Assembly (NCBI RefSeq): GCF_016097555.1
Contig: NC_054712.1
Coordinates: 57,882,876-57,946,875 of the forward strand
DNA: 64,000 nucleotides
Source of the DNA: Gigantopelta aegis
Lineage: Eukaryota > Mollusca > Gastropoda > Neomphalida > Peltospiridae
Direction: 5' to 3'
Shown: piece after piece, positions 10,673 to 22,830 of the stretch
Layout of the letters: the number at the start of each line of letters is the position of its first letter
How positions within the stretch are numbered: position 1 is the stretch's first letter
Position numbers and translations under genes: made by a program
Notes under the pieces: model-generated
What the model was told of the DNA's origin: nothing
The model's database searches: none
The model's input: only the letters and a program-made list of their open reading frames with translations

Positions 10673-13341
10673 ATGTCTGGGCTGTTCATCCTCTGTTTGT
10701 GCGCATGCGTGGTTATGTCGTCCGCGATCATCAACCCATACAGCTACGGTTATGGGGGTAAATATGATAATGAATTCGTCTTTAATTCATTTAAGCCTAA
10801 TTCGAACCACAGAGCCGTTAGCGTGATCCGCTTTGTATCTCTGCACAACAAGCTTAGCTACCACGTAAAATTGTAGAAACTAGATGTCCTGAAATGTAAT
10901 TTCCTGCATTCTACAGGCAAAATTCATCTCCGACTTAAGATTTAGTACCAATGATATTTTTATTCAGAATTATTGGGGGGGGGGGGGGGGGGCAGCTTTG
11001 TGAGAGAGGACAGCAATTATTTTTAAACGAGCTGGAGGAGTGAGGGGACCTCTATGACACCACACTGGATCCACCAATGAATTCGTATTTATTTGAGAGC
11101 TGGATATGTTTTAGTGAAAAACACGGTCTTAGGATACAATAAATTGAATCTACATAGAGAATTTAGTTAAGTCTGTTATAACTGTTTACTTTTTCACTGA
11201 AGGATACACAGGTGGAATGATGAAAGGTGGAATGTACGGAGGTGGAATGATGGGAGGAATCATCCCAGGACGCATGCGTAAGTACTCATTACAGTCATCG
11301 CGGTCCCGTGGCCAATAGTATACCGATGGAAAGAAATTTAGAGAACGCAAATAATGGCTGGAACTAAAACCATCATCCATAGTGTCGGAAGGCTAACCAG
11401 AGTTCAAGCCTATTTTATTGATAGTCAGTCACACATTATGTTTTGGTAGTTCAAGCCTATATTAGTGATAGTTAGTCACACATTATATTTTGGTAGTTCA
11501 AGCCTATATTAGTGATAGTCAGTCACACATGTTCTTCTGAAAACCATGACTTTGGTCACAGTAAGTTCTTGTTGTCAACCATTAACATGTGAATTGGCAG
11601 CAAACCTATAGCAAGAGGATGTTGTGAAATATTTTGTTTTGTTCCTAAAGGAGGGGACAATCAAGGCATTTCACCGGGTATGCGTATTCAACGATATATA
11701 ATGCACATTATTGCTTAATATCAACAAGTATAATCGTATAGTTAATTAATAAAACGGTTAAATGTGACGGCTATTATATATATTACGGGCGCAGCCATTT
11801 TGTACCATCCCAGTGAATACGCCCTCTGGCGAGCTGGTGGTTACGTAATACCTAACGTGTCACGTCAGGAATTAGTCTTCGAACTGAAGAAACGAAAAAT
11901 ATCTGATTTTTTGCGGATGCATCGCAATATTCTGTAATAATAGTCATCCCAGTAAGCCAGCAACAATTATATATTATATTTAATACAAAATAAACTACCA
12001 TTGTCAAAGTGTTGAAATAACTGTATTATGGTTTGTACATAAATTAACCCACGTACTGAAATAATAATCGGAGTGTTTTCTTAGTTAATTGGTCGTTTCT
12101 TCCCGTGGCCTGTACCTGTGGTTCCTGATTGGCAGGTGTATATTTAGACGGTCCCCAGACACTGTGTCTAGACACACTAAAAAGACGTGCCTCTTTTATT
12201 AAGATCACAGGGTATTGTGTGTTAACTGCACGGATACCCCTCTAATCGTAATCGATCAGCCGTCTTGCTTTATTATTGTAAGTAATTCTGTAAAACCCGT
12301 GATTAAGTAGACTTTTCCATCTAAAATCATAAAACTGACCAATTACGTTGTCCCAAAGAAAAGAAAATTATCACTTGGGTATCGTGAGTGGTCGTTTTTT
12401 CTCGAACGTAACATACCAATAGGCTTAATAATATGCATTTTTTTCTTTAGATTTAAAAAAAAAGAAAAATACTATAACTCCATTTCGTTCTATTGATGAA
12501 AATTGAAATATATTTAGTTAAATAATTTATTATACTATTAAGTCATTTATGTTGTTTTACAAGTCAGGTTGATGAAAGCGAAGCGCCTTGTCGTAAATTA
12601 GAGCGTTTGTTTACACTTTGCATAGAGCAGATGGACAGAGATGACGTCACTTCGCCCCAAGCTATACCACCGGACGTCACAAAAACGAAACAAAATGCCT
12701 GCCCCCAGTTAGCAGGAATAATCATGTTTTTTTTATTAAAGAGACATTCCTGAGTTTGCTGCATTGTAAGATGTTTCCGACTAATAAAATATTTCTAGAA
12801 TTAAACTTGAACATTAAATATATTTTCTTGTTTAGAATATTAGTGTCTGTATATTCAATGTGTTTCTGGTCGTCTTAATATTTGTAAGAAGCCCCAACTG
12901 GATTTTGTCTTCAAATAATTTCGTACGTATGAAAAAACAATATTTTAGGAAATAAGACGAAATTTAACCTAGTACAAATAGTAGAACGATCAGAAACACT
13001 AATATTGTATGCAGAAAAATATATTTGATATGTAATTACAATCGTTAAAAAAGCTTTGTTAGTCGATAACATCTTAAAAAGTGCAGCAAACCCAGGAATG
13101 TCCCTTTAACTCTACAATTACGCGTTTTTCACTTGTTAAAGTGTCAGTATGTGTTGGTGGTCCGGGTATGCATCTTTCCAACACATAAATCTCTTGTTTG
13201 AGTTTACTCTACCTTTAAGGTGATTGTTACTAAAAGCAAATTTCTACTTTTTTAGGTTACAGACGATCTATCGGAATGCCAATCTACGGGTATCCAACAT
13301 ATGGAACCTATGGTGGATACAAAGGATCATATTATTACTAA
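10673..13341 (+). CDS. Small secreted Gly/Tyr/Met-rich protein, copy A (spliced)
   Basis: Coding exons are 10673-10757, 11203-11277 and 13256-13341, all joined by phase-1 introns with GT/AG ends (ATGGGG|GTAAAT, GAAG|GATACA, CATGC|GTAAGT, TTTAG|GTTACA). The product is 81 residues. Residues 1-18 are a signal peptide (hydrophobic FILCLCACVV, cleavage near SSA|II). Residues 19-50 are rich in Gly and Met (GGMMKGGMYGGGMMGG). RYRR at about 54-57, spanning the exon 3/4 junction, is a furin-type site. It leaves a 24-residue C-terminal peptide starting SIGMPIYGYP and ending YYY. No cysteine remains after the signal peptide. The role is not recognised: shell-matrix or mucus protein, or Gly/Tyr-rich antimicrobial peptide, are possibilities from composition only. 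The start is the first ATG of exon 2. An upstream in-frame ATG at 10637 lies in intron 1. Confidence 0.85.
11395..11540 (+). repeat. Intronic minisatellite, unit about 46 bp, about 3 copies
   Basis: Repeats of 'gttcaagcctatattagtga' plus TAGTCAGTCACACATTAT lie in intron 3. The same array in copy B (51590-51785) has one or two more units. Confidence 0.8.
11651..13216. other. Insertion in intron 3 of gene A, origin unknown
   Basis: Copy B joins 'ttttgttcataag' straight to 'gtgattgttactaaaagc' (about 52100-52130). Copy A has about 1.57 kb between these words. No TG...CA ends or long inverted repeats are visible and no coding region is apparent. It contains its own MITE at 12740-13105. It could be an insertion in A or a deletion in B. 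Confidence 0.7.
12740..13105. mobile_element. TTAA-flanked MITE, copy 3
   Basis: The termini AGAGACATTCCTGAG and CAGGAATGTCCCT lie between TTAA at 12736-12739 and 13106-13109. The length (366 bp) and the internal TTTCTGGTCGTCTTAATATT block match the other copies. It is nested inside the intron-3 insertion. Confidence 0.85.
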
Positions 13342-13554
13342 ACAGGTACTACTTCATCTTCGAATCACTAATTTCAGCCATATTGGAACTAAAGTTACGA
13401 CATTTGAAAGGGAATCAAAGAACGACAGTTACTAAGCAGGCTTTCATATTTGAGTCATTAATTGTAACTGTATCAGATATATATCAATATTCAGCTTCTA
13501 GACTACAACCCCCACCACTGTCTAATTCTCAGGGGCGGATCGAGGAATGTTATT

Positions 13555-13596
13555 TGTTGTTAGGTTTGATTTATTATTATTTTATTATTATTATTA

Positions 13597-13627
<31 letters not shown>

Positions 13628-13670
13628 ATTTTTTTTTTGGGGGGGGTGGTGGTGGTGGTGGTGGTAAATG
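13555..13670. repeat. TTA microsatellite followed by T, G and GGT runs
   Basis: A low-complexity stretch in the 3' UTR intron of gene A. In copy B the same place holds only a short T/G run (about 52470-52490). Confidence 0.9.
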
Positions 13671-13758
13671 CACTCTAGCTGATTCAAATTTAAAGAGTAT
13701 AAAATCTAAACAGTCTAAAGATATAAAATATAACTTGAATATTTGTGTTTATTTTCAG

Positions 13759-13880
13759 CTTTTGACGCTGACATCTTGTGGCGGAAGTCTGCAAATATGT
13801 GAGGATACCCGACCATGTCCAACAAGACTTGGAATTCGGACTAAATTATTTAATAAACTCGTAAAACGAATGTTTTCATT
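13759..13880 (+). terminator. 3' UTR exon and polyadenylation signal of gene A
   Basis: The exon starts after TTATTTTCAG (AG at 13757-13758). It is joined to the end of exon 4, which continues past the TAA to ACAG|GTACTA (13345/13346). AATAAA at 13852-13857 is the likely poly(A) signal. The whole exon is conserved in copy B. Confidence 0.7.
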
Positions 13881-14728
13881 GCAGATGTTGTTTGTTGCAG
13901 ATAATTAACTCATTTCATAGATTTGTTTTCCTATTCTGACAACACTGTCACCACAGCAACATGTAAATGAAGTATGAGCTAATATTTAGAAAAACATCCC
14001 CGTTGCTTTAAATCGGATTAAATGACAGTTTTAAACTAACAAAGACATTTGTAGAAGGAGCACTGCCCGTCTGCCCCATATCCTTTCTATATACCTCCCG
14101 AGTAGGGCGATCATAGAGGATGAGCTGCGGTCGGGATGTTACAAAGCAGACCCTAGTTTTAATCCGTGAAAATTAATCTTCACATATTCAACACATTTGT
14201 AACAGTTACAGTAGAGTGAAACGAGAGTGTGTTATATTGAAACGAGGAAATACCCTTCAAAATAACATAATACAACTTTTTTTTTAAATGTAATGTAGGA
14301 TGATTAATGCCAGTTGTGGTGCTCTAGCTGAAACGAGAGTGCGTGGATGGATGGGTGCACAAATTTGTGTTTTCTCTTTTCGCCCCCACAATAATGAATT
14401 CTAAAAGCAGGCTGCCATGGTTACAAATAATAAAAATACAAAAACAAGACTTCCATGACGGGAACCACAGGCGGAGTAGGATATGCTCAATGTAAAAAGA
14501 ATTGTTTTGTTTATGGCTAGTTAGTTTCGTTACTCAGCTTAAACCATATATATTCTGTATGTGGTATACTTTGATGTGAGTTTTAACTCATATACAATCC
14601 TCCTGTAAACCACCATGTCACATATGTATTTATCATTATTTTTGAATTATCCTCATATGCCGTTTCTGAACAGCCAGACTGAAATAAACTGTTCTGTTCT
14701 CACCTTTCGCGAGCAACACATCACACGA

Positions 14729-15432
14729 AGGAAGGAAGCAAGGAAATATTTTATTTAACGACGCACTCAACACATTTTATTTTCGGTTATATGGTGTCAG
14801 ACATATGGTTAAAGGGACATTCCTGAGTTTGCTTCAATGTTTTAAGATATTATCGACTAATAAAATATTTCTACGATTAAACTTACATATTAAATATATT
14901 TTCTTGTTTAGAATATTAGTGGCTGTATATTAAACGTGTGTCTGATCGTTATAATATTTGCACTAGGTTAAATTTCATTTTATTTCATAAAAAATATTTT
15001 TTCGTACGTACAAAATTATTTGGATTCTAAGTCTAGTTTGGGCTTCTTACAAATATTAAGACGACCAGAAAGACACTGATATTCTAAACCAGAAAATATA
15101 TTTAATATGTAAGTTTAATCGTAGAAATATTTTATTAGTCAGAAACATCTTACAATGCATCAAACTCAGGAATGTCCCTTTAAGGACCACACAGATTTTG
15201 GGAGAGAGAAACCTGCTGTCGCCACTTCATGGGCTACCCTTTTCGATTAGCAGCAAGGGATCTTTGGTATGCACCATCCCACAGAAAAGATATTACACAC
15301 TACGGCCTTTGTTACACTAGTTGTGGAGCCCTGGCTGGAAGAAGAAATAGCCCAATGGGCCCACCGACGGGAATAGATCCAAGATCGACCGCGCATAAGG
15401 CAAGCGCTGTACCACAGAGCTAGGTCCCGCCC
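14729..15432 (-). mobile_element. Mosaic SINE split by a MITE
   Basis: The minus-strand SINE has a GGGGCGGGACCTAG head at the right end and a GTCGTTAAATAAAATATTTC tail at the left. Target duplications resembling CACATCACA lie at 14717-14725 and 15433-15441. A MITE (14813-15179) sits in the tail module. Removing it restores the SINE word CATATGGTTAAGGACCACAC. Confidence 0.85.
14813..15179. mobile_element. TTAA-flanked MITE, copy 4 (inside a SINE)
   Basis: Its ends are AGGGACATTCC and GGAATGTCCCT, with TTAA at 14809-14812 and 15180-15183. Many other SINE copies show the uninterrupted site with a single TTAA. This gives an independent proof of the 4-bp TTAA target duplication. Confidence 0.93.
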
Positions 15433-16418
15433 CACATCACATGCGTGCTTGACATCACAGTTACCTGTGTATATATCCATGGACTTGAGGCTTTTGCAGG
15501 TTAAACATTTACTGCGTTAGTCTGCGTTATGAGACAGTAAGAGTTATGTCCCGCCCCACATCACATGCGTGCTTGACATCACAGTTACCTGTGTATCTAT
15601 CCATGGACTTGAGGCTTTTGCAGGTTAAACATTTACTGCGTTAGTCTGCGTTATGAGACAGTAAGAGTTATGTCCCGCCCCACATCACATGAGTGCTTGA
15701 CATCACAGTTACCTGTGTATATATCCATGGACTTGAGGCTTTTGCAGGTTAAACATTTACTGCGTTAGTCTGCGTTATGAGACAGTAAGAGTTATGTCCC
15801 GCCCCACATCACATGAGTGCTTGACATCACAGTTACCTGTGTATATATCCATGGACTTGAGGCTTTTGCAGGTTAAACATTTACTGCGTTAGTCTGCGTT
15901 ATGAGACAGTAAGAGTTATGTCCCGCCCCACATCACATGCGTGCTTGACATCACAGTTACCTGTGTATATATCCATGGACTTGAGGCTTTTGCAGGTTAA
16001 ACATTTACTGCGTTAGTCTGCGTTATGAGACAGTAAGAGTTATGTCCCGCCCCACATCACATGAGTGCTTGACATCACAGTTACCTGTGTATATATCCAT
16101 GGACTTGAGGCTTTTGCAGGTTAAACATTTACTGCGTTAGTCTGCGTTATGAGACAGTAAGAGTTATGTCCTGCCCCACATCACATGAGTGCTTGACATC
16201 ACAGTTACCTGTGTATCTATCCATGGACTTGAGGCTTTTGCAGGTTAAACATTTACTGCGTTAGTCTGCGTTATGAGACAGTAAGAGTTATGTCCCGCCC
16301 CACATCACATGCGTGCTTGACATCACAGTTGCCTGTGTATCTATCCACAGACTGGAGGCTTTTGCAGGTTAAATATTTACTACGTTAGTCTGCGCTATGG
16401 GACAGTAAGAGTTATGTC
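15426..16418 (+). repeat. 124-bp minisatellite, 8 units
   Basis: Unit starts fall at 15426, 15550, 15674, 15798, 15922, 16046, 16170 and 16294. Each begins with CCCGCCCCACATCACATG. The first seven are nearly identical and the eighth is more diverged. The first bases of each unit equal the 5' head of the neighbouring SINE. Confidence 0.95.
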
Positions 16419-16464
16419 CCCTTCCGTTGCCCACAACTAATTGAATTATTAAATATTACAATAT

Positions 16465-16897
16465 TGTAGCAGTCGGTATTTTGTGCGTGAAGCTTGGTTC
16501 AACAAAGTTCACAACAGCAGCTACGGGTTAGGGCATCACCTTTTATTCATGTAAACATAATACACAAGACACACCCATATGAATTACACGTAGGCATTGT
16601 GTTGATATATTCCATAACAACTGGGGAAACCTTTAAATTAAACTTCTACTATTTCTCTCTTATCTGAACTTGTTTCTTCAAATACTAAATAATTCTGTCC
16701 TGTCTGGTCAGTCCAAAGAAAGCATGCAGTTACAGGTGAGTGTTAATTATCCAATGGGAGAGAAAGAGACAAGGGTCAAAGTTTAAAGATAGCTTGGGTG
16801 TTTGTATTGTAGCTATGGCTACCAAAAGAGCTCACACTGACTGCACTGATGTGGTCACGCGTGGTTGACCAGCATACACGAACACATCACAGGTACA
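16465..16897 (-). repeat. 3' LTR of the Ty3/gypsy element
   Basis: 433 bp, TG...CA ends, about 99.5% identical to the 5' LTR at 24201-24633. The two copies fix the element's boundaries to the base. Confidence 0.95.
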
Positions 16898-17120
16898 GGG
16901 CAATACTAGAAACAGGTGATAAAATGTTAATTATAGTGATATGTTGTTCAACCTGTAGTTGTTACAGCCTGAAAATAAACATTAATGAAATACATACTAA
17001 ATACCATACTTAAAGGTACATACTCCTCTAAGAACCTGAAATTAAACAGTTACATAAAACCTATATGCTTAAAATACACGTGTACTACATACTTCCCCCC
17101 ACCGTGAAATGATGTCCTCA

Positions 17121-20100
17121 TCATTTACCTAAAATATGCTGAAGAAGTGCATCATGTACCACAGTTTCATTGGGAAGTAGACCCTGGGAAATAAGTGAAG
17201 TTACATAATCAGCTCTAGCAACCCAGTCTTGCTGAACTGTTGCTGACATAACATAGTCTTCACTTGTCATCCACCTTGGTTTCCGCCGGTCTCGGTTTGA
17301 TCTCCTTGGAGCTGGAGAAGGTGGTGAAAGTGAATGTCGAGACGTCTCATCAAGCTCAACTGGATCTGGTTCTGGGAGTTCATCCAAAACATCAGTCGGA
17401 TTGACGGTCTTCAGGGAAGTCTGGTCAGAGATATTTGGGTTTGAAGAAAGTTCTTCCTGTTCATCCTCTGAACTATTCTCATCAGATCCTTCTTCAGTAT
17501 CCTGTTCTACCTCATCATCATCATCTTCATCTTCCTTATGATCATCATTATCATCTTCATCTTCCTTATGATCATCATTATCATTATCCTCAGATGGCCC
17601 ATCAGCTGAATGAGCAGCTGAATCTGACGGATATCCTGATGAAGCAACAGGTATCAGAATAAATTCTTCATCTTCACTCTCTGACCCCGAAAAATGGGTT
17701 TGACGTCGTTGTCGTGTCCTTGGAACAGGTGTCGGATTCTGGATGTTCCGTCGTGGCTTAGGTGTAGGTAAGTCGTGACCTAAGATAGCACCTATGGGAA
17801 GTAAAAGATTACGATGTAATGTCCTTTTCCTCCCCTCCCCATTCTCTTTACCAACAACAAAAACTGGAATTGAAGGATTGGGTTGGTCAAGGATAACATA
17901 TACATCGTCTTCCCACTTATCTGCCAACTTATGTCTCCCGTCAAAAGCTACAACTTTAACCAAAACCCTATCAGCTATGGATAAAATAGCAGCTCTGGCT
18001 TTATGGTCATAGTACTTCTTTTGACGAGACTGTGACCTCTTGACCTGTTCCGCAGCTAGGTTATAGGCACTCTTCAATCTGTTCTGTAGTGACTTGGTGT
18101 ACTTCAATACCGTCCTTGGCTTGCTTGGTTCAATGTCAAGTCCAAAAGCTAAGTCAACAGGAAGTCTTGGATGCCTGCCAAACATAAGAAAATATGGAGA
18201 CCAACCAGTGGTTTCATGTCGGGTACAATTGTAAGCATGTACCAGTGGTCCAATATGAGTTTTCCAGTCTTTCTTGGAGTTGGAATCCAAAGTTCCTAGC
18301 ATATCACAAAGTGTCCTGTTGAACCGTTCGCACATGCCATTGCCCATTGGATGGTAAGGTGTCGTAGATGACTTGTCGATGTTCAACAGGTTACACAGTT
18401 CCGTCATCAGTTTTCCAACAAAATTGGCTCCCTTGTCCGAGTGAATTCTCTTTGGAAGGCCGTAGTGGACAACAAAGTTATTGAAAAACAATTCAGCAGT
18501 AGTCTTTGCTGACATGTTCTTACTCGGATAAGCCTGTGCATACCGGGTAAAATGGTCTGTCACAACAAGTACATACTGTTGACCTCCTTTGGATGGCTCA
18601 AGAGCAAGAAAATCCATGCAGACGAGTTCAAGTGGTTGTGATGTCTCAATACTTACCAGTGGTGCTCTTGATGCAGTTGATGTCTTGCGCTTCACACATC
18701 GATCACATGACTCTATATGGTTCTGGACATCTTTCGTCATACCAGGCCAGTAAAATCTCTCCTTTAACAGTGAAAGTGTCCGATCCCTTCCTGGATGACC
18801 AACATTGTTGTGAAGACTGTATAATGCTGAGGATCGACTTGCAGAAGGTAACACCAACTGTGCAACTTCATTACCATCATGTTTGGTAATCCTATATAAC
18901 ACTCCATGTCTCAACTGGAAATGGCTGAAGTTCTTCAAGAGTGCTGTTATTTCTCCATTTCCAATATACTGGGTTCTGTCGGGTCTGGTGTTGTTCTGCA
19001 GATTTGTAACGACTACTTTCAGATCTGGATCTCTGTTTTGTGACTGTATCCATTCGTTGGCATTCATGGTACACCTTTCATCGGTTAATTCCACGTCGTG
19101 TGTATCAACAACAGCTTTTGACAAACACAAGCTCTCTACATGGTTGGACACATGGACCAAATTGCAGATAGCAGTCACGGATTCCAGGGGTATCTGCTCC
19201 ATCTGTATTCCATCCTGGTCATTGGGCAACCTAGACAGAACATCTGCATCTGTATTAGCTCTGCCAGGTCTGTACTCAACTGAAAAGTTGTAACAAGCTA
19301 AAGAAGCTAACCACCGATGACCTGTAGCATCAAGACGGGCACTTGTCAAAACATAGGTTAACGGGTTATTGTCAGTCATGACCACAAAGTTATGACCATA
19401 CAAATAATCGTGGAATTTCTCAAAAATTGACCACTTTAGACACAAAAATTCCAACTTATGGGCAGAATAATTCTTTTCAGAAGAATTCAAACCCCTGCTG
19501 GCATAAGAAATAACCCTCATCTTACCATCTTGTTTCTGATATAGAACGGCACCAAGTCCATGGTTGCTAGCATCAGTATGCAATTCAAACGGCATGGAAT
19601 AATCTGGATAGCCCAAAACAGGTGGTGTTGATAAACAGGTTATCAAAGTCCTGAAAGCTTCATCTTGTTGAGAGCCCCATGTCCACGTGGTGCTATGTAC
19701 GGGCTTCTTGTGTCTGTATTTCCTGGATGCAGTCTTGGGCATCAGCTGTGATAAAGGTCTGGCTATTTTGGAAAAATCCTTGACAAACTTCCGGTAATAA
19801 CCAGCAAACCCAAGAAACTGTCGTACCTGTTCTGGTGTAGTGGGTGTTGGACAGTGTTGAATCTTCTCTATCTTTGCTGGGTCTGCTTCAATACCTTGAG
19901 CAGAAACGACATGACCAACATACTTTACCTTGCGTTTGAAGAACTTACACTTCTTCGGAGCTAGTTTCAGACCACATTCAGTAAGTCGCTTGAATACTTG
20001 CTGTAGTCTCTCTGTATGCTCCTCAAAAGACTTTGAGAAAACTATCAAATCATCAATATACACCAGACAGATATTCAGATTTAGTCCTTCCAAACACTGT

Positions 20101-21433
20101 TCCATCAAACGTTGGTAGGTAGCAGGTGCATTTGACAATCCGAATGGCATTCTGTTGTATTCGAAGAAACCTAAAGGCCCGACTGTAAATGCTGTTCTTT
20201 TCTTGTGGTTTTCTTCAAGTTCCACCTGGTGATATCCACTCTTCATGTCTAAAACTGAAAAATAAGTGTTACCACCTAAGCAGTCAAGTAACTCTTCAAT
20301 TCGAGGAAGTGCATAAGAGTCCTTGATGGTTCGGCTGTTGAGCTGGTGGTAGTCTATGCACATCCGAAGAGAACCATCTTTCTTCTAGCAAGAACAACGT
20401 TGGATGCCCAGGGGCTACGTGAAGGTCGGATCACCCCTGCAGAAAGAAGATCTCTAAGATGACTTCGGACTTCTTCATACATTGCCGGTGGAATACGTCG
20501 ATGTCGTTGCTTAAATGGTAAGTCGTAGTCCAAGTTAATTTGGTGCTTCACCTGGGTTGTGTGACCAAGATCACTGTCACTCTTCGAAAACAAATCCTGG
20601 TACTTCAGAATGACATCAACTCCTTCTTGTACTTGTTCTGTGGAAAGATCGTCAGTGTCAACTTCAACCTGCTCCAAGATACTTTGCGAATCCATTGATT
20701 CACCAACCGGCAAATCATGAATAGTAACAGGCTGAAGTTCACACAGTAAAGCTTTGGGAGCAACAACAACAGTGTGGGTGGTGACATTGGATACATGAAC
20801 CTCAACTTCATCTACATTTGTACAGTTGTAACTCACTACAGTTGGTGTGATGTCCAGATTACCTGTCAAAGTTGAACGTGGGGTTGATTGAAGTATGGCA
20901 CAAACTCGATGATAATCAATATGTCTGCTCAACTGTCCTTTGATCACTGCAGTGCTGTTACCAGGTATAATGTTGTTCTGCAACTCGGCACTCCTGACTA
21001 AAGCTAATCGTCCATCATTCTTGATCAGTTCCCTCTCCTGTAGCACAATACTTCTGAAAGCTAAATACCAAGGTGTGTGTAAATCTGCTTTCTGTAAGAA
21101 TCTGGTCCCATTCGTCGTTCTGCAGTCATCCAAGAAACGAGATAAGATATTCGTACCTAGAAGAACTGGAACTCTTGCGTTGTACCGTGTGTCAGGAACG
21201 ACTAGGAGTAAACAACACTTTCCTTGATCATCTATTCCACAGCCTGATAATGAAATGTGAACATTCACAAATCCTGAATAAGGTAAGAAATCACCACCAG
21301 CACTTTCAATATTCAACAAGTTATCCAAAGGCTCTAGAGGTATGTGTGACAGGTTTTGATCATAAAACGATTTAGACATGATTGAAACATTAGCACCAGT
21401 GTCCAACAAAGCACAAACAGAAATATTCTCCAC
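17121..21433 (-). CDS. pol: Ty3/gypsy pol: protease, RT, RNase H, integrase (fossil)
   Basis: In minus-strand order: an aspartic protease with the LLDTGANVSIMS active site; an RT with FGLSNAPATYQ and the catalytic YIDDLIVFS; an RNase H with HTDASNHGLGAVLYQ; then an integrase. The integrase has an HHCC zinc finger (GHPGRDRTL...ESCDRC), DDE landmarks (CMDFLAL, HSDKGANF, NGMCERFNRT) and a C-terminal DNA-binding part. The order protease-RT-RH-IN places it in Ty3/gypsy (Metaviridae). The C-terminus carries an unusual tail of about 100 residues dominated by Asp and Glu. The region has about one break and otherwise looks intact, consistent with the near-identical LTRs. Confidence 0.95.
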
Positions 21434-21501
21434 CTGAATATATACTTCATTGGGATCACCAACTAAACCGTCAGGAATCTCCGTGGGGCGCTGACATTCA
21501 C

Positions 21502-22830
21502 CTATGGAAGCCCCCTTCCCATAGGCCTGTGATAGTTTAAAGGACGTCTGCGATGATCCAATCTAACACGACATCCATAAGATAAATGGCCGGGATAGCC
21601 ACATCTCCAACAAACAGGTTCAGTATCAGAGGCAGGATGATCAATCTGAGTTGTCGGTGTTTCCCGTTGAGCTGATGCAGCACGTTGATGATGTTCATCC
21701 ATGTTCTGTTGGAATCTTCCAAAGGATCTGTCACCTCTACCAGAAAAATCAGTTGACAAATTTTGAAAACCTTGTCCACGGACACGATAATTACTTCTGC
21801 CTGTGAAATAGCCACGATGTTCATCACGTGATGACCTCTGATGAAACGGAGCAGCTGTATGTTGACAAACTTGTCCCATGACCCACTGCTGATTCTGTTT
21901 CATGTCGGATATCTTGGTGCGCATGTCTCGGATCATAGACTTCAGTTCTGAAACTTCTGAATGTGTGCCATCAGGAGTCGCAGCCATCTTTACTGATGCA
22001 GATCTGGTGTTACCATTTGCTCTCTGTGCCTTGCTTCTATCTAAATCAAACTCAACCTCACGCAAGTAAAGTCTCAACTCATCAAAATCATGAAGAGTCT
22101 CATACTTAAAACCTGCTAAACTTTTCAATGATGGATTAAGTCCATCCCACAATCTTGTTATCAACATTTCGTTCTGTTCATAAGAGGAAATGGATTTCTG
22201 TTCTGACAACTGAAATAGAAGACGTTCCAGTCGTCTACTCCAAGCAGCGACATCCTCACCCTCTCCTTGACTAGAGCTGTAGAATTCGGAAAGAAGAGAA
22301 GAAGTACATCTAAGTGTCCCAAAAGCACTTTTCATCTTTCCAAGAAGTTCAGACATGGATGCCTTGGTACCAAGCTTCATCGCCATCATTGCAGCTTCTC
22401 CTTTCAGTGACTTCCTTACAGATTGCAAGGTCTGTTCATAGGAATGAGTCCTAGCTTCAATGAGACAATCCACCTCGTATCTCCAGATGTCATATTCAGC
22501 ATCTTTTCCTGGCTCACCACTAAACAACGGGAGTCTAGGAAAAGACTGGTATGCAACAGGTCCAGGTTTGGTAGTTGAATCAAAGAAATATTTCTCAGTA
22601 TCTCCTTCCTGTTCCCTCTTGGGTTTATATTGATGTGCTGTCTCGGATAACCATTCTTTAAAATCCTCAGGATTATCGTCTTTTGGAGACATTCCCATTT
22701 TCCGAAACAAAGCACTCATATTCTCTAACTCTTCTGAACTCAATTCCATTATGATTACCAGCCAAGTTATAAAGAATACAAAAACAAATACTAAGTTTCT
22801 GGACAAACAGCAGACAGTAAGTATAGTCAA
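21502..22830 (-). CDS. gag: Ty3/gypsy gag (fossil)
   Basis: A 442-residue open frame ends just upstream of the protease. A capsid-like helical region lies around residues 90-270 (WRYEVDCLIEARTH, then GLNPSLKSL). A single CCHC zinc knuckle, CWRCGYPGHLSYGC (CX2CX4HX4C), lies near the C-terminus within an Arg/Gly-rich stretch. This is the usual gag layout of Ty3/gypsy elements. The first methionine may lie downstream of the one annotated, because the N-terminal 27 residues are hydrophobic and not gag-like. Confidence 0.88.
   Translation of the reverse strand: MTILTVCCLSRNLVFVFVFFITWLVIIMELSSEELENMSALFRKMGMSPKDDNPEDFKEWLSETAHQYKPKREQEGDTEKYFFDSTTKPGPVAYQSFPRLPLFSGEPGKDAEYDIWRYEVDCLIEARTHSYEQTLQSVRKSLKGEAAMMAMKLGTKASMSELLGKMKSAFGTLRCTSSLLSEFYSSSQGEGEDVAAWSRRLERLLFQLSEQKSISSYEQNEMLITRLWDGLNPSLKSLAGFKYETLHDFDELRLYLREVEFDLDRSKAQRANGNTRSASVKMAATPDGTHSEVSELKSMIRDMRTKISDMKQNQQWVMGQVCQHTAAPFHQRSSRDEHRGYFTGRSNYRVRGQGFQNLSTDFSGRGDRSFGRFQQNMDEHHQRAASAQRETPTTQIDHPASDTEPVCWRCGYPGHLSYGCRVRLDHRRRPLNYHRPMGRGLP

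Noticed and set aside
11640-11685. A possible extra exon (AAAG|GAGGGGAC ... ACCGG|GTATGC)
   Set aside because: Absent from copy B, sits at the edge of the insertion, and is not needed for the intact 81-residue frame.
15426-16418. A CRISPR-like array
   Set aside because: The repeats are whole 124-bp units without unique spacers, in a eukaryotic context.
17435-20118. Plus-strand open frames opposite pol
   Set aside because: Antisense shadows of the intact gypsy pol frame.
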